Assembly: GCA_947175305.1 (NCBI GenBank)
Contig: CAMWMO010000085.1
Span: 1-6,779, forward strand
Length of the DNA: 6,779 nucleotides
DNA from: an uncultured Lachnospiraceae bacterium
GTDB taxonomy: Bacteria > Bacillota > Clostridia > Lachnospirales > Lachnospiraceae
Direction: 5' to 3'
Positions 1 to 6,242 of this stretch are shown piece after piece. Within the stretch, counting starts at the first letter, position 1; every line of letters begins with the position of its first letter. A program made the position numbers and the translations under genes. The notes beneath the pieces were generated by a model. That model had not been told where the DNA came from. It saw only the letters and a list, made by a program, of their open reading frames with translations, and searched no databases.

Positions 1-1
1 C

Positions 2-235
2 TTAACAACGATTAACGGTGTGCAGTGTATTCCTTTCCGGGCGACGCACTTATCTCCTTACACGATTTATGAGGAAACGGGAAATCTGGTAGAGGGCATG
101 CTGGATGTGACGCCTAAGACCGGTGATCCGATTCATCCGAAGTGGTTCTTATCGCTCGGCTTGGCTTGTCTGTCCATCATTCTGTTCATGAAGAAGGACA
201 AAAAGGTGGCGGCAAAAGCGACAGTAAAAGCGTAA
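2..235 (+). CDS. C-terminal end of a BspA-like / cell-surface protein (partial, 5' end outside window)
   Basis: The reading frame is open from the window edge to a TAA stop, giving 77 residues of a protein whose start lies upstream. The visible part matches the end of the next gene's product. Both share an F.A.H.S.Y.IY strand, then a PxTGD..IHPK.FL segment, a hydrophobic stretch (about residues 48-62: WFLSLGLACLSIILF) and a lysine-rich tail (KKDKK). TPKTG followed by a hydrophobic stretch and positive charges is the layout of a C-terminal cell-wall sorting signal, although the motif is not LPXTG. The protein is therefore inferred to be exported and held at the envelope, either by a sortase or as a membrane anchor. 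The gene ends 27 bases before the next start with no terminator between, so the two are probably co-transcribed tandem paralogues. Whether it also carries leucine-rich repeats cannot be seen here. Confidence 0.75.
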   Translation, partial: LTTINGVQCIPFRATHLSPYTIYEETGNLVEGMLDVTPKTGDPIHPKWFLSLGLACLSIILFMKKDKKVAAKATVKA

Positions 236-250
236 GGGACTTATGAGCCC

Positions 251-256
251 AGGGGG
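251..256 (+). promoter_or_regulatory. Ribosome binding site of the large LRR surface protein gene
   Basis: AGGGGG lies six bases before ATG 263 and fixes that start. No promoter-like pair or terminator is visible in the 27-base gap after the upstream gene, which fits co-transcription. Confidence 0.6.
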
Positions 257-262
257 TGTCCT

Positions 263-3166
263 ATGGGAAAAACAATAAGAAAGCTGATCGGCACGCTGTT
301 TTTGGTGACAGCGATCGTCGTGACACAGATTCCTGTAGCAGATGTGGAGGCGGAGGATTCCTCCTCCACATCTGATTTTCAGATGGATGGAACTACATTG
401 ATTAAATATAACGGCACGGCAGAGGACGTGTCTGTTTCCAATCAGGTAAAAAAGATTGAGGCGGAAGCCTTTGCGGGCAATGACCATGTGCGCCGTGTCA
501 CCTTAGGTGATTCGGTGGAGGTTATCGGCGCGAGGGCTTTTTCTGGCTGTGATTATCTGGAGAGTGTGACGGTGCCGGATTCTGTGGAAGTGATTGAGAA
601 CGCGGCTTTTTCAGGCTGTCCTTCTTTAAAGAATGTTTCTGTCGGCCTGGGGCTTAAGAGTCTGGGAAACGGCGCTTTCGCGGGAGATTACAGTCTTTCT
701 TCTGTGGATTTTGACAGCGGTAATCCGTATTTTGTCTGCGATGACGGCGCAATCTACAATAAAAAGGGCTGGGATGTGCTCTATCAGGTGCTGGCAGGCA
801 GGAAAGCGAATGATTATAAGATGCCCTCCTCTGTGGAGACGATCAAACCCTACGCTTTCTGGGGAGATTATAATTTACAGGATGTGAGCATTAGCAGCAA
901 TGTGAGGGAGATTCCCGGCCATGCTTTTTCCAACTGTAAGAACTTATCGGAGGTCACGATCCCGTATTCCGTAAAAAATATAGATATGAAGGCTTTCGAG
1001 GGCTGTGTGAGACTGCGGAATATCACTATCCCTGCGTCTGTCAGCTTGATTCATTCTACGGCCTTTGACGGTTGTACGAAGCTGGAGATTCATGCGGATG
1101 AAGGCTCATACGCGAAGAGCTTTGCCGATACGCTGGTGCTTGATGATATCGATGTGTCAGAGTATGAGGAGGCGCCGCTGCCGGTGGATAGCAGAACTGT
1201 CAGTGAGAATAATGCAGAGGAGGAGGCACAGCTTCTGGGGCCGGTGGATTATTATCACGAAGTGACCCATATGAACGCCATGGAAGAAGAGGAGTATGAT
1301 CCTAATGTGAAGGCGAAGTCCCGTGTGATCGGTCAGGAAGTCTATGTGCTGGTGGACAATGCCAGTGCGACCGTGAATGTGGGCAGTACGGGAGAGACTC
1401 TGGGCGGTGAACCGGAAGTGGAAGAGGAGGATCTGGATACGATACCGGGTCTGGCAGGCTCCGAGGATGCGAAGGGCGGTTCTTTCCCGAAGTACACGGT
1501 GGTGAACCATGAGACGATAGCGGCGCAGGCTTATTATAACGAGGACATGACGGACTGTGAGATACCGAGCGGTATTAAGCGGATCGGTGAATTTGCTTAT
1601 GCCAGATCGGGTCTGAATTCTGTCAGGATTCCGGATGGTGTGGAGGAGATCGGATATGCGGCATTTTATCACTGTGATGATTTGACTGATGTAGTCATTC
1701 CCAACAGTGTGGAGGAGATCGGCGTATCGGCCTTTGATAAGACGGCATGGCTTTCTAACTGGCGGTCCGAGGCAGAGGGGAATGGCGATTTTCTGGTCGT
1801 GGGAGACGGGATCCTTCTCGCTTATCGGGGTGAGGGCGGAAACGTGGTCATTCCGGGCAATGTAAAGACCATCGGTGCGGGCGCTTTCCGCGGTATGAAC
1901 AATATTGTCAGTGTGCAGATTCCCGACAATGTGGCGACGATCGGGGAGGCTGCTTTTGAGGACTGTGAGAATCTGCAGTATTTTGAAGCCAGAAATGGAT
2001 TGAGAAAGATCTGTGACCGCGCCTTTGCCGGTTGTCCCATCAGGGAGGTAAATATTCCGGCTTCCGTGGAACAGATTGGGCTTCGTGCTTTTGATAACGA
2101 GAAGATAAAGGACGGTGTGATCGTCTTTCATGGAGAGCAGCTCCCTGACCGCTCCTACGAGAACACGGCGACGAAGCTGTATCGGGATACTTACAGAGGA
2201 CCGGTCTTTACCGGAACACGTACCGCTGTGATCCCGGCTGGCGTTACGGATCTGACGGGCACATGCCTTTCCTCCGCCGGCGGTGAGTTTAAGGGTGTTA
2301 TCTGTAAAAAGAAGGGCTCTTCGGCGGAAGGAGCGGCTGGGGAGACGGGCGGTGTGCTCACGATCCTGTCAAGTAACGTGGAAAGTCCGATGGCCGGAGA
2401 TACGTTGGAGATCAGCGGAAGCCCGTATATCTTAGAGGCGATTACGGCGGAAGCGGCGGAGGACGCGGAAGAAGGAACAGAAACGGAAGTGATGGAAGAG
2501 CTTTCGGATGCTGCGGTTGAAGACAGGCAGATGGGGATTCAGGTGAACAATAACAGCTATTCCATTCCCCAGGACGGTCTTGTGACAGCGGTGATGGAAG
2601 GTGACGAGGGCAGCTATCGGCTCGATATCGAGGACGATGAGGATGCGAAGGCGAAGATCGGAGATGTGTATAGATCGATCTACGGCAATCAGCTTCCCCA
2701 TTCCCTGCATGCCTATGAGATCACCATGACGGATCTGGAGACGAATGTGCCGATCACCGGCCTTGGCAAACAGCGTGTGGAGATCACCATGCCGCTTCCC
2801 AGTGGGGTATTACAGGAAAACCTTCATGTGGTATGTCTGGATGAGGACGGACAGTTGGAGGAGGTTGACAGCCGTATCGTATCAGCGGACGGGCAGGATG
2901 CTGTAGCTTTCCAGGCGGCGCATTTTTCCGCCTATGGTATTTATAATTATGGCTCGGCACCGTCTGTGGCTGATGTGAGAGACGGTCAGGCAGTATTTGT
3001 CTCTCTGGGCAAAAAGGATGCATCTCCCGATACCGGCGATCACAGCATTCATCCCAAATACTTTTTGGGTGCTGGATTCTTTTTTGCGGCGATGGCTATG
3101 TTTTTTTATCAGAATTCCAGTCTGCGCAGATGGAAGAGAAAGCTGCTTGCGCGGTTTTCAAGATAG
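263..3166 (+). CDS. BspA-family leucine-rich-repeat (LRR_5) surface protein with non-LPXTG sorting-like tail
   Basis: This is a 967-residue exported protein of unknown specific function; BspA-like LRR proteins often act in adhesion or binding at the cell surface. Residues 1-30 form a signal peptide: basic start (K3, R6, K7), hydrophobic core (9-20), and probable cleavage after VEA (30). A first LRR_5 block (about 55-275) has AF positions at F70, F93, F116, F139, F199, F222, F245 and F268, an exact 23-residue period with one insertion (NPYFVCDDGAIY). An acidic linker (about 290-410) follows. The second block (about 430-612) carries AF/AY positions at 446, 468, 491, 542, 565, 588 and 610, with a 28-residue insertion. 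Another acidic region (725-755) precedes a beta-rich domain (about 760-895) ending in HFSAYGIY. The tail is SPDTG (921-925), a hydrophobic stretch (933-949) and RRWKRK (955-960), like a sortase signal. It is probably co-transcribed with the upstream paralogue and is followed by a terminator. The family is confident; the ligand and the anchoring mode are not known. Confidence 0.9.
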   Translation: MGKTIRKLIGTLFLVTAIVVTQIPVADVEAEDSSSTSDFQMDGTTLIKYNGTAEDVSVSNQVKKIEAEAFAGNDHVRRVTLGDSVEVIGARAFSGCDYLESVTVPDSVEVIENAAFSGCPSLKNVSVGLGLKSLGNGAFAGDYSLSSVDFDSGNPYFVCDDGAIYNKKGWDVLYQVLAGRKANDYKMPSSVETIKPYAFWGDYNLQDVSISSNVREIPGHAFSNCKNLSEVTIPYSVKNIDMKAFEGCVRLRNITIPASVSLIHSTAFDGCTKLEIHADEGSYAKSFADTLVLDDIDVSEYEEAPLPVDSRTVSENNAEEEAQLLGPVDYYHEVTHMNAMEEEEYDPNVKAKSRVIGQEVYVLVDNASATVNVGSTGETLGGEPEVEEEDLDTIPGLAGSEDAKGGSFPKYTVVNHETIAAQAYYNEDMTDCEIPSGIKRIGEFAYARSGLNSVRIPDGVEEIGYAAFYHCDDLTDVVIPNSVEEIGVSAFDKTAWLSNWRSEAEGNGDFLVVGDGILLAYRGEGGNVVIPGNVKTIGAGAFRGMNNIVSVQIPDNVATIGEAAFEDCENLQYFEARNGLRKICDRAFAGCPIREVNIPASVEQIGLRAFDNEKIKDGVIVFHGEQLPDRSYENTATKLYRDTYRGPVFTGTRTAVIPAGVTDLTGTCLSSAGGEFKGVICKKKGSSAEGAAGETGGVLTILSSNVESPMAGDTLEISGSPYILEAITAEAAEDAEEGTETEVMEELSDAAVEDRQMGIQVNNNSYSIPQDGLVTAVMEGDEGSYRLDIEDDEDAKAKIGDVYRSIYGNQLPHSLHAYEITMTDLETNVPITGLGKQRVEITMPLPSGVLQENLHVVCLDEDGQLEEVDSRIVSADGQDAVAFQAAHFSAYGIYNYGSAPSVADVRDGQAVFVSLGKKDASPDTGDHSIHPKYFLGAGFFFAAMAMFFYQNSSLRRWKRKLLARFSR
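339..374. repeat. Perfect 12-bp inverted repeat inside the coding region at the signal-peptide cleavage site
   Basis: CAGATGTGGAGG (339-350) and CCTCCACATCTG (363-374) are perfect reverse complements separated by 12 bases. Partial pairing continues inward (GGA with TCC). The structure falls on codons 26-38, around the predicted signal peptidase site and the serine-rich start of the mature protein. In mRNA it would form a stable hairpin about 75 bases after the start codon. It lacks a following T run, so it is not an intrinsic terminator. A role is not established. Confidence 0.7.
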
Positions 3167-3201
3167 ACAGGCGCAGAACCAAATAACAACAAGCGCATAT
3201 G

Positions 3202-3243
3202 AAAACTCCCGGCATAGAATAATCTAAAAGCCGGGAGTTTTTT
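3202..3243 (+). terminator. Rho-independent terminator after the LRR surface protein gene
   Basis: AAAACTCCCGGC (3202-3213) pairs perfectly with GCCGGGAGTTTT (3230-3241) and runs into six T residues (3238-3243). A small inner stem (TAGA with TCTA) closes most of the 16-base loop. The hairpin starts 35 bases after the surface protein stop and ends only seven bases before the ATG of the following peptidase gene. It should insulate the surface gene pair from the peptidase unit. Confidence 0.9.
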
Positions 3244-3250
3244 ATATACG

Positions 3251-4171
3251 ATGGACAGGGTAAAAAAGCAGTTGAGATGCAGTGATCGGTTGCAGTGGCA
3301 GGTCGCGACGGAGAAGGTGACAGTGGCAGTGCTGGACACCGGAATTAAAGCACATCCGGATTTTGGAGACCGAATCATTGCCTTTGGTGATTTTGTGAAT
3401 GGCAGACAGACTCTGTATGATGACAGTGGACACGGCACCCACGTGGCAGGCTGTATCGGCGGCAGCGGCAGGCTGTCCGGCGGGCGTTTCAGTGGGATTG
3501 CCCCCACCTGCAGACTCTGCGTGGGAAAGGTATTGGATGAAAAGGGGGAAGGCAGTATAGAGACCATGTACAGGGGACTTCTCTGGGTACTGGAAAACCG
3601 CCTCCGCTATCAGATCCGTGTGTTAAATATCTCTGTTGGAATCGGGGAGAGCGGTACGAAAAAGAAAATGAAAGAATTGACAGACCTTTTGGAATCGGTC
3701 TGTGATCAGGGCTTGGTCGTTGTCTGTGCTGCCGGTAATAACGGGCCGGAAGAGGGGACGCTTTCGCCGTTGGGAGAGAGCCGAAGCGTCATCACTGTAG
3801 GCTGTAACGAAGACGGCTTTTTCGGAGCAAGAAAAGATCTTTGCGAGAATTATTCCGGAAGAGGCGGGGATGATCTGCCCTACCGGAAGCCGGATCTGGT
3901 AGCGCCCGGCACAGACATTGTCTCCTGCAATGCGAATTGGTATCGAGATAAAAGAGGGGGATATCGGAACGCCTATATCAAAAAGAGCGGCACTTCGATG
4001 GCGACGCCTATTGTCTCCGGCGCAGCCGCGCTTTTTATACAGAAGTTTCCGGACAGCAACGGTAAACAGGTGAAGCGGCGGCTGATCTACAGTGCCAGAG
4101 ATCTGGGAGAGGAGTGGAGTAAGCAGGGATGGGGCATGCCGGATCTGGAAAAAATGTGTAGTTATTATTGA
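3251..4171 (+). CDS. AprX-like subtilisin-family serine peptidase (S8), no signal peptide
   Basis: A 306-residue endopeptidase of the subtilase family that consists of little more than the catalytic domain. The full catalytic set is visible: Asp29 in AVLDTG, His61 in HGTHVAG, oxyanion Asn163 in AAGNNG and Ser249 in GTSMATP. The run RIIAFGDFVNG followed by DDSGHGTHVAG, then KVLDEKGEGS and ITVG, resembles AprX-type subtilases. There is no signal peptide, no inhibitory propeptide and no C-terminal extension, and there are ten cysteines. This fits a cytoplasmic enzyme, perhaps for protein turnover; the substrate is unknown. ATG 3251 is the only good start that keeps the N terminus, but its nearest Shine-Dalgarno-like run (GGGAG, 3233-3237) is 13 bases away and inside the upstream terminator stem. 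No clear promoter is visible in the 84-base gap. The gene has no terminator of its own, and its stop overlaps the next promoter. An exported protease is unlikely unless the true start lies elsewhere. Confidence 0.9.
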   Translation: MDRVKKQLRCSDRLQWQVATEKVTVAVLDTGIKAHPDFGDRIIAFGDFVNGRQTLYDDSGHGTHVAGCIGGSGRLSGGRFSGIAPTCRLCVGKVLDEKGEGSIETMYRGLLWVLENRLRYQIRVLNISVGIGESGTKKKMKELTDLLESVCDQGLVVVCAAGNNGPEEGTLSPLGESRSVITVGCNEDGFFGARKDLCENYSGRGGDDLPYRKPDLVAPGTDIVSCNANWYRDKRGGYRNAYIKKSGTSMATPIVSGAAALFIQKFPDSNGKQVKRRLIYSARDLGEEWSKQGWGMPDLEKMCSYY

Positions 4172-4196
4172 CATGGGCGAACGGATTGTATACAAT
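4168..4196 (+). promoter_or_regulatory. Sigma-A type promoter for the GntR regulator-icd operon
   Basis: A perfect -35 box TTGACA (4168-4173) is separated by exactly 17 bases from TACAAT (4191-4196), which matches five of six -10 consensus positions. The -35 box contains the TGA stop codon of the peptidase gene (4169-4171). The predicted transcription start is near 4202-4204, giving a leader of about 30 bases before the regulator's preferred ATG. Confidence 0.8.
4185..4196. promoter_or_regulatory. Palindromic operator overlapping the -10 box (probable GntR/FCD autoregulatory site)
   Basis: ATTGTATACAAT is a perfect 12-base palindrome that covers the whole -10 box. Its core TTGTATACAA fits the GTA-TAC half-site pattern (yGTM, zero or one base, KACr) known for FadR/FCD-type GntR regulators. 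The downstream gene encodes such a regulator, so negative autoregulation by blocking RNA polymerase is the simplest reading. Regulator binding is inferred, not shown. Confidence 0.65.
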
Positions 4197-4211
4197 TATA
4201 CGGGAGTAAAA

Positions 4212-4247
4212 ATGCTACCATATGGAGGCAGAAATGACGAATTATGA
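4212..4247 (+). CDS. Possible 11-codon leader ORF overlapping the regulator start
   Basis: ATG 4212 is preceded by GGGAG (4202-4206) at a five-base spacing and would encode [11 protein letters not shown], ending at TGA 4245-4247. That is 11 bases inside the regulator gene, in a different frame. Its translation would cross the regulator's Shine-Dalgarno and start. The predicted transcription start falls on or next to this GGGAG, so the site may be cut short in the mRNA. The peptide resembles nothing recognised, and the ORF may be chance. Confidence 0.2.
   Translation: MLPYGGRNDEL
4224..4228 (+). promoter_or_regulatory. Shine-Dalgarno site that decides the GntR regulator start
   Basis: GGAGG lies five bases before ATG 4234. 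The in-frame ATG at 4222 overlaps this site and has only GGGAG 15 bases away, so 4234 is preferred. Confidence 0.65.
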
Positions 4248-4947
4248 TAATAAGTACGATGCAAATGATAAATATTCTCTGCGTGGCCGCGTGTTTCAGA
4301 AGCTGCGGGAGGATATCTTAAACGGCAAGTACAAGGAGCATGAGGAGCTGAAGGAAGTGGCCATCGGGGAAGAGCTTGGCGTGAGCCGTACCCCGGTCAG
4401 AGAGGCTTTTCGGCAGTTGGAGCTGGAGGGACTGATCAGGATCGTGCCCAACAAGGGCGCATATGTGACAGGGATCACCGCCAAGGATGTGAAGGATATC
4501 TATATGATCCGCTCTTTGCTTGAGGGCTTGTGTGCGCGTCTGGCGACGGAGAAGATCTCCAAAGAACAGCTGGAGGAGATGGAGGAGAATATCTATCTGG
4601 CTGCTTTTCACGAGGAGAAGGGGCATATGGATCAGATGGCGGAGCTGGACAACCGTTTCCACGATATTCTCTATGAAGCATGCGATTCCAAGCTCCTAGA
4701 ACATACTCTGCGTGATTTTCACCGCTATGTGCTGCGCGTGAGACAGAAGACCCTTTCCACCAATACCAGGGGACGAGCCTCCAACGATGAGCACAGACAG
4801 ATCATGGAAGCGATCAAGGCGGGTGATGCGGAGCTTGCAGAAAAGCTTGCAAATCAGCATATGATCAACGCCTACGACAATATGGTGAAGAACGGACTGA
4901 AAGAAATTTACGGGGAGAACGCTGACGAAAACAATAACGAAAAATAG
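4234..4947 (+). CDS. GntR-family transcriptional regulator, FCD (FadR C-terminal domain) subfamily
   Basis: A 237-residue DNA-binding regulator of normal length for the family. The N-terminal winged helix-turn-helix (about 17-78) contains [19 protein letters not shown] followed by the wing NKGAYV, the GntR signature. An all-helical FCD ligand domain (about 80-225) follows. D139 and H143 (in LDNRFH), H187 (DEHRQ) and H209 (NQHM) fit the Asp-plus-three-His metal site of this subfamily, which usually binds a divalent metal and an organic acid. Ligand and regulon are unknown. The gene has its own promoter with a palindrome over the -10 box, suggesting autoregulation. Its stop lies 37 bases before the icd start with no terminator between, so it is probably co-transcribed with icd and may control it in response to a carboxylate such as citrate or a related acid (inference). 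An alternative start at 4222 would add four residues (MEAE). Confidence 0.92.
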   Translation: MTNYDNKYDANDKYSLRGRVFQKLREDILNGKYKEHEELKEVAIGEELGVSRTPVREAFRQLELEGLIRIVPNKGAYVTGITAKDVKDIYMIRSLLEGLCARLATEKISKEQLEEMEENIYLAAFHEEKGHMDQMAELDNRFHDILYEACDSKLLEHTLRDFHRYVLRVRQKTLSTNTRGRASNDEHRQIMEAIKAGDAELAEKLANQHMINAYDNMVKNGLKEIYGENADENNNEK

Positions 4948-4984
4948 GCTGTTGGATAAGACAACGGCAGGAAAGGCGGAATAT

Positions 4985-6193
4985 ATGGAAAAAATCAAAA
5001 TGACGACACCCCTGGTGGAGATGGACGGGGACGAGATGACGAGAATTATCTGGAGAATGGTCAAAGATGAGCTGTTATTGCCGTACATTGACCTGAAGAC
5101 AGAGTATTATGATCTTGGTCTGGAACATCGCAACGAGACTGACGATCAGGTTACGATAGACTCTGCGGAGGCTACGAAGAAATACGGGGTGGCTGTCAAG
5201 TGTGCAACGATTACGCCAAATGCCGCAAGAATGACCGAGTATCATCTGAAAGAGATGTGGAAAAGCCCTAACGGTACTATCCGTGCAGTATTGGACGGAA
5301 CGGTGTTTCGTAAGCCCATCATTGTGAAGGGAATCGAACCTTATGTCAGAAATTGGGAAAAGCCTATTACGCTGGCACGTCACGCCTATGGAGATGTTTA
5401 TAAGAATACGGAGATCAAAGTGCCCGGCGCAGGAAAAGCGGAGCTGGTGTTCACGGCGGCGGACGGTTCGGAGGTTAGGGAGACGATCCATGAATTTACA
5501 GGCCCCGGTATTTTGCAGGGTATCCATAATACGGATGCGTCTATCAGAAGCTTTGCAAAAACATGCTTTAATTACGCGCTGGATACGAAACAGGATCTCT
5601 GGTTTGCCACCAAGGATACGATCTCCAAAAAGTATGATCACACTTTCAAGGATATCTTTCAGGAGATATACGATGCGGAATACAAGGAAAAATTTGAGGC
5701 GGCGGGTATCGAGTATTTCTATACGCTGATCGATGATGCAGTGGCCCGTGTCATGAGAGCGAAAGGCGGATTTATCTGGGCCTGCAAAAATTATGACGGC
5801 GACGTGATGAGCGATATGGTATCTTCGGCGTTCGGTGATCTTGCCATGATGACTTCCGTACTGGTATCGCCGAGCGGAGCCTATGAGTATGAGGCGGCAC
5901 ACGGAACCGTGCAGAGACATTATTATCAGTATTTAAAGGGAGAGAAGACAACCACCAACTCTGTGGCGACGATTTATGCATGGACAGGAGCGCTCAGAAA
6001 GCGCGGTGAGCTGGATGGAATTTCGGAGCTTGTGCAGTTTGCGGATAAGCTGGAGAAGGCTGTGATCCAGACAATAGAAGGCGGAAAGATGACGAAAGGT
6101 CTGTCGCTGATCACCTCTATTCAGAATGTAACTGTATTAGACTGCGAAGCGTTTATTAAGGCGATCAGAGAAACTTTTGACAGTCTTGCATAA
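4985..6193 (+). CDS. icd: NADP-dependent isocitrate dehydrogenase, eukaryotic-type homodimeric (subfamily II)
   Basis: This enzyme oxidatively decarboxylates isocitrate to 2-oxoglutarate with reduction of NADP+ in the cytoplasm, supplying glutamate precursor and NADPH. At 402 residues it is close in length to mitochondrial and cytosolic animal enzymes (about 414), and it follows them almost colinearly. Visible features are the [13 protein letters not shown] start (11-23), KCATITP (72-78), SPNGTIR with R100, FRK with R109, RHAYGD with R132, and Y139. Further on are the catalytic lysine K210 (ATKDT), metal-binding aspartates near 250-251, 271 and 277 ([13 protein letters not shown]), and the NADP-contact segment [10 protein letters not shown] (304-313). 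All expected substrate residues are present, so it should be active. ATG 4985 is chosen because homologues begin MEKIK/MSKKI-like and a purine-rich AAGG lies eight bases upstream. A TTG at 4952 would add 11 unlikely residues. It is probably co-transcribed with the FCD regulator, and the shared terminator downstream ends the unit. Confidence 0.95.
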   Translation: MEKIKMTTPLVEMDGDEMTRIIWRMVKDELLLPYIDLKTEYYDLGLEHRNETDDQVTIDSAEATKKYGVAVKCATITPNAARMTEYHLKEMWKSPNGTIRAVLDGTVFRKPIIVKGIEPYVRNWEKPITLARHAYGDVYKNTEIKVPGAGKAELVFTAADGSEVRETIHEFTGPGILQGIHNTDASIRSFAKTCFNYALDTKQDLWFATKDTISKKYDHTFKDIFQEIYDAEYKEKFEAAGIEYFYTLIDDAVARVMRAKGGFIWACKNYDGDVMSDMVSSAFGDLAMMTSVLVSPSGAYEYEAAHGTVQRHYYQYLKGEKTTTNSVATIYAWTGALRKRGELDGISELVQFADKLEKAVIQTIEGGKMTKGLSLITSIQNVTVLDCEAFIKAIRETFDSLA

Positions 6194-6198
6194 TAAGC

Positions 6199-6242
6199 AA
6201 AAATGGGAGCTGCCTCTTACTCGGAGAGCAGCTCCCATTTTT
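6199..6242. terminator. Bidirectional Rho-independent terminator between icd and the converging ABC-F gene
   Basis: AAAAATGGGAGCTGC (6199-6213) pairs perfectly over 15 bp with GCAGCTCCCATTTTT (6228-6242), with a 14-base loop that can pair further (CTC with GAG). The right arm ends in five T residues for icd, and the left arm provides five T residues when read from the minus strand. The minus-strand gene's stop codon lies in the loop, so its last codons form one arm. Confidence 0.92.

Noticed and set aside
1256..1270. HEVTH, a HExxH zinc-protease-like motif in the LRR surface protein
   Set aside because: It lies in a low-complexity acidic linker with no surrounding metallopeptidase fold or clear third ligand, so it is most likely chance.
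1157..2131. Long minus-strand ORF (324 codons) opposite the LRR gene
   Set aside because: It is antisense to a clear repeat protein, has no recognisable family features, and its length follows from the codon bias of the sense strand.
3164..3169. TAGACA as a -35 box for the peptidase gene
   Set aside because: No -10-like hexamer is found at a spacing of 16 to 18 bases.
3215..3220. TAGAAT as a -10 box for the peptidase gene
   Set aside because: It lies in the loop of the terminator, and no -35-like hexamer occurs 16 to 18 bases upstream.
4952..4984. TTG start for icd, 11 residues upstream of ATG 4985
   Set aside because: The extra residues do not match family N termini, TTG is a weak start, and the ATG has better spacing from a purine-rich site.
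5075..5920. Minus-strand ORF (281 codons) opposite icd
   Set aside because: It is a shadow of a highly conserved gene, with histidine- and arginine-rich nonsense composition and no ribosome binding site of note.
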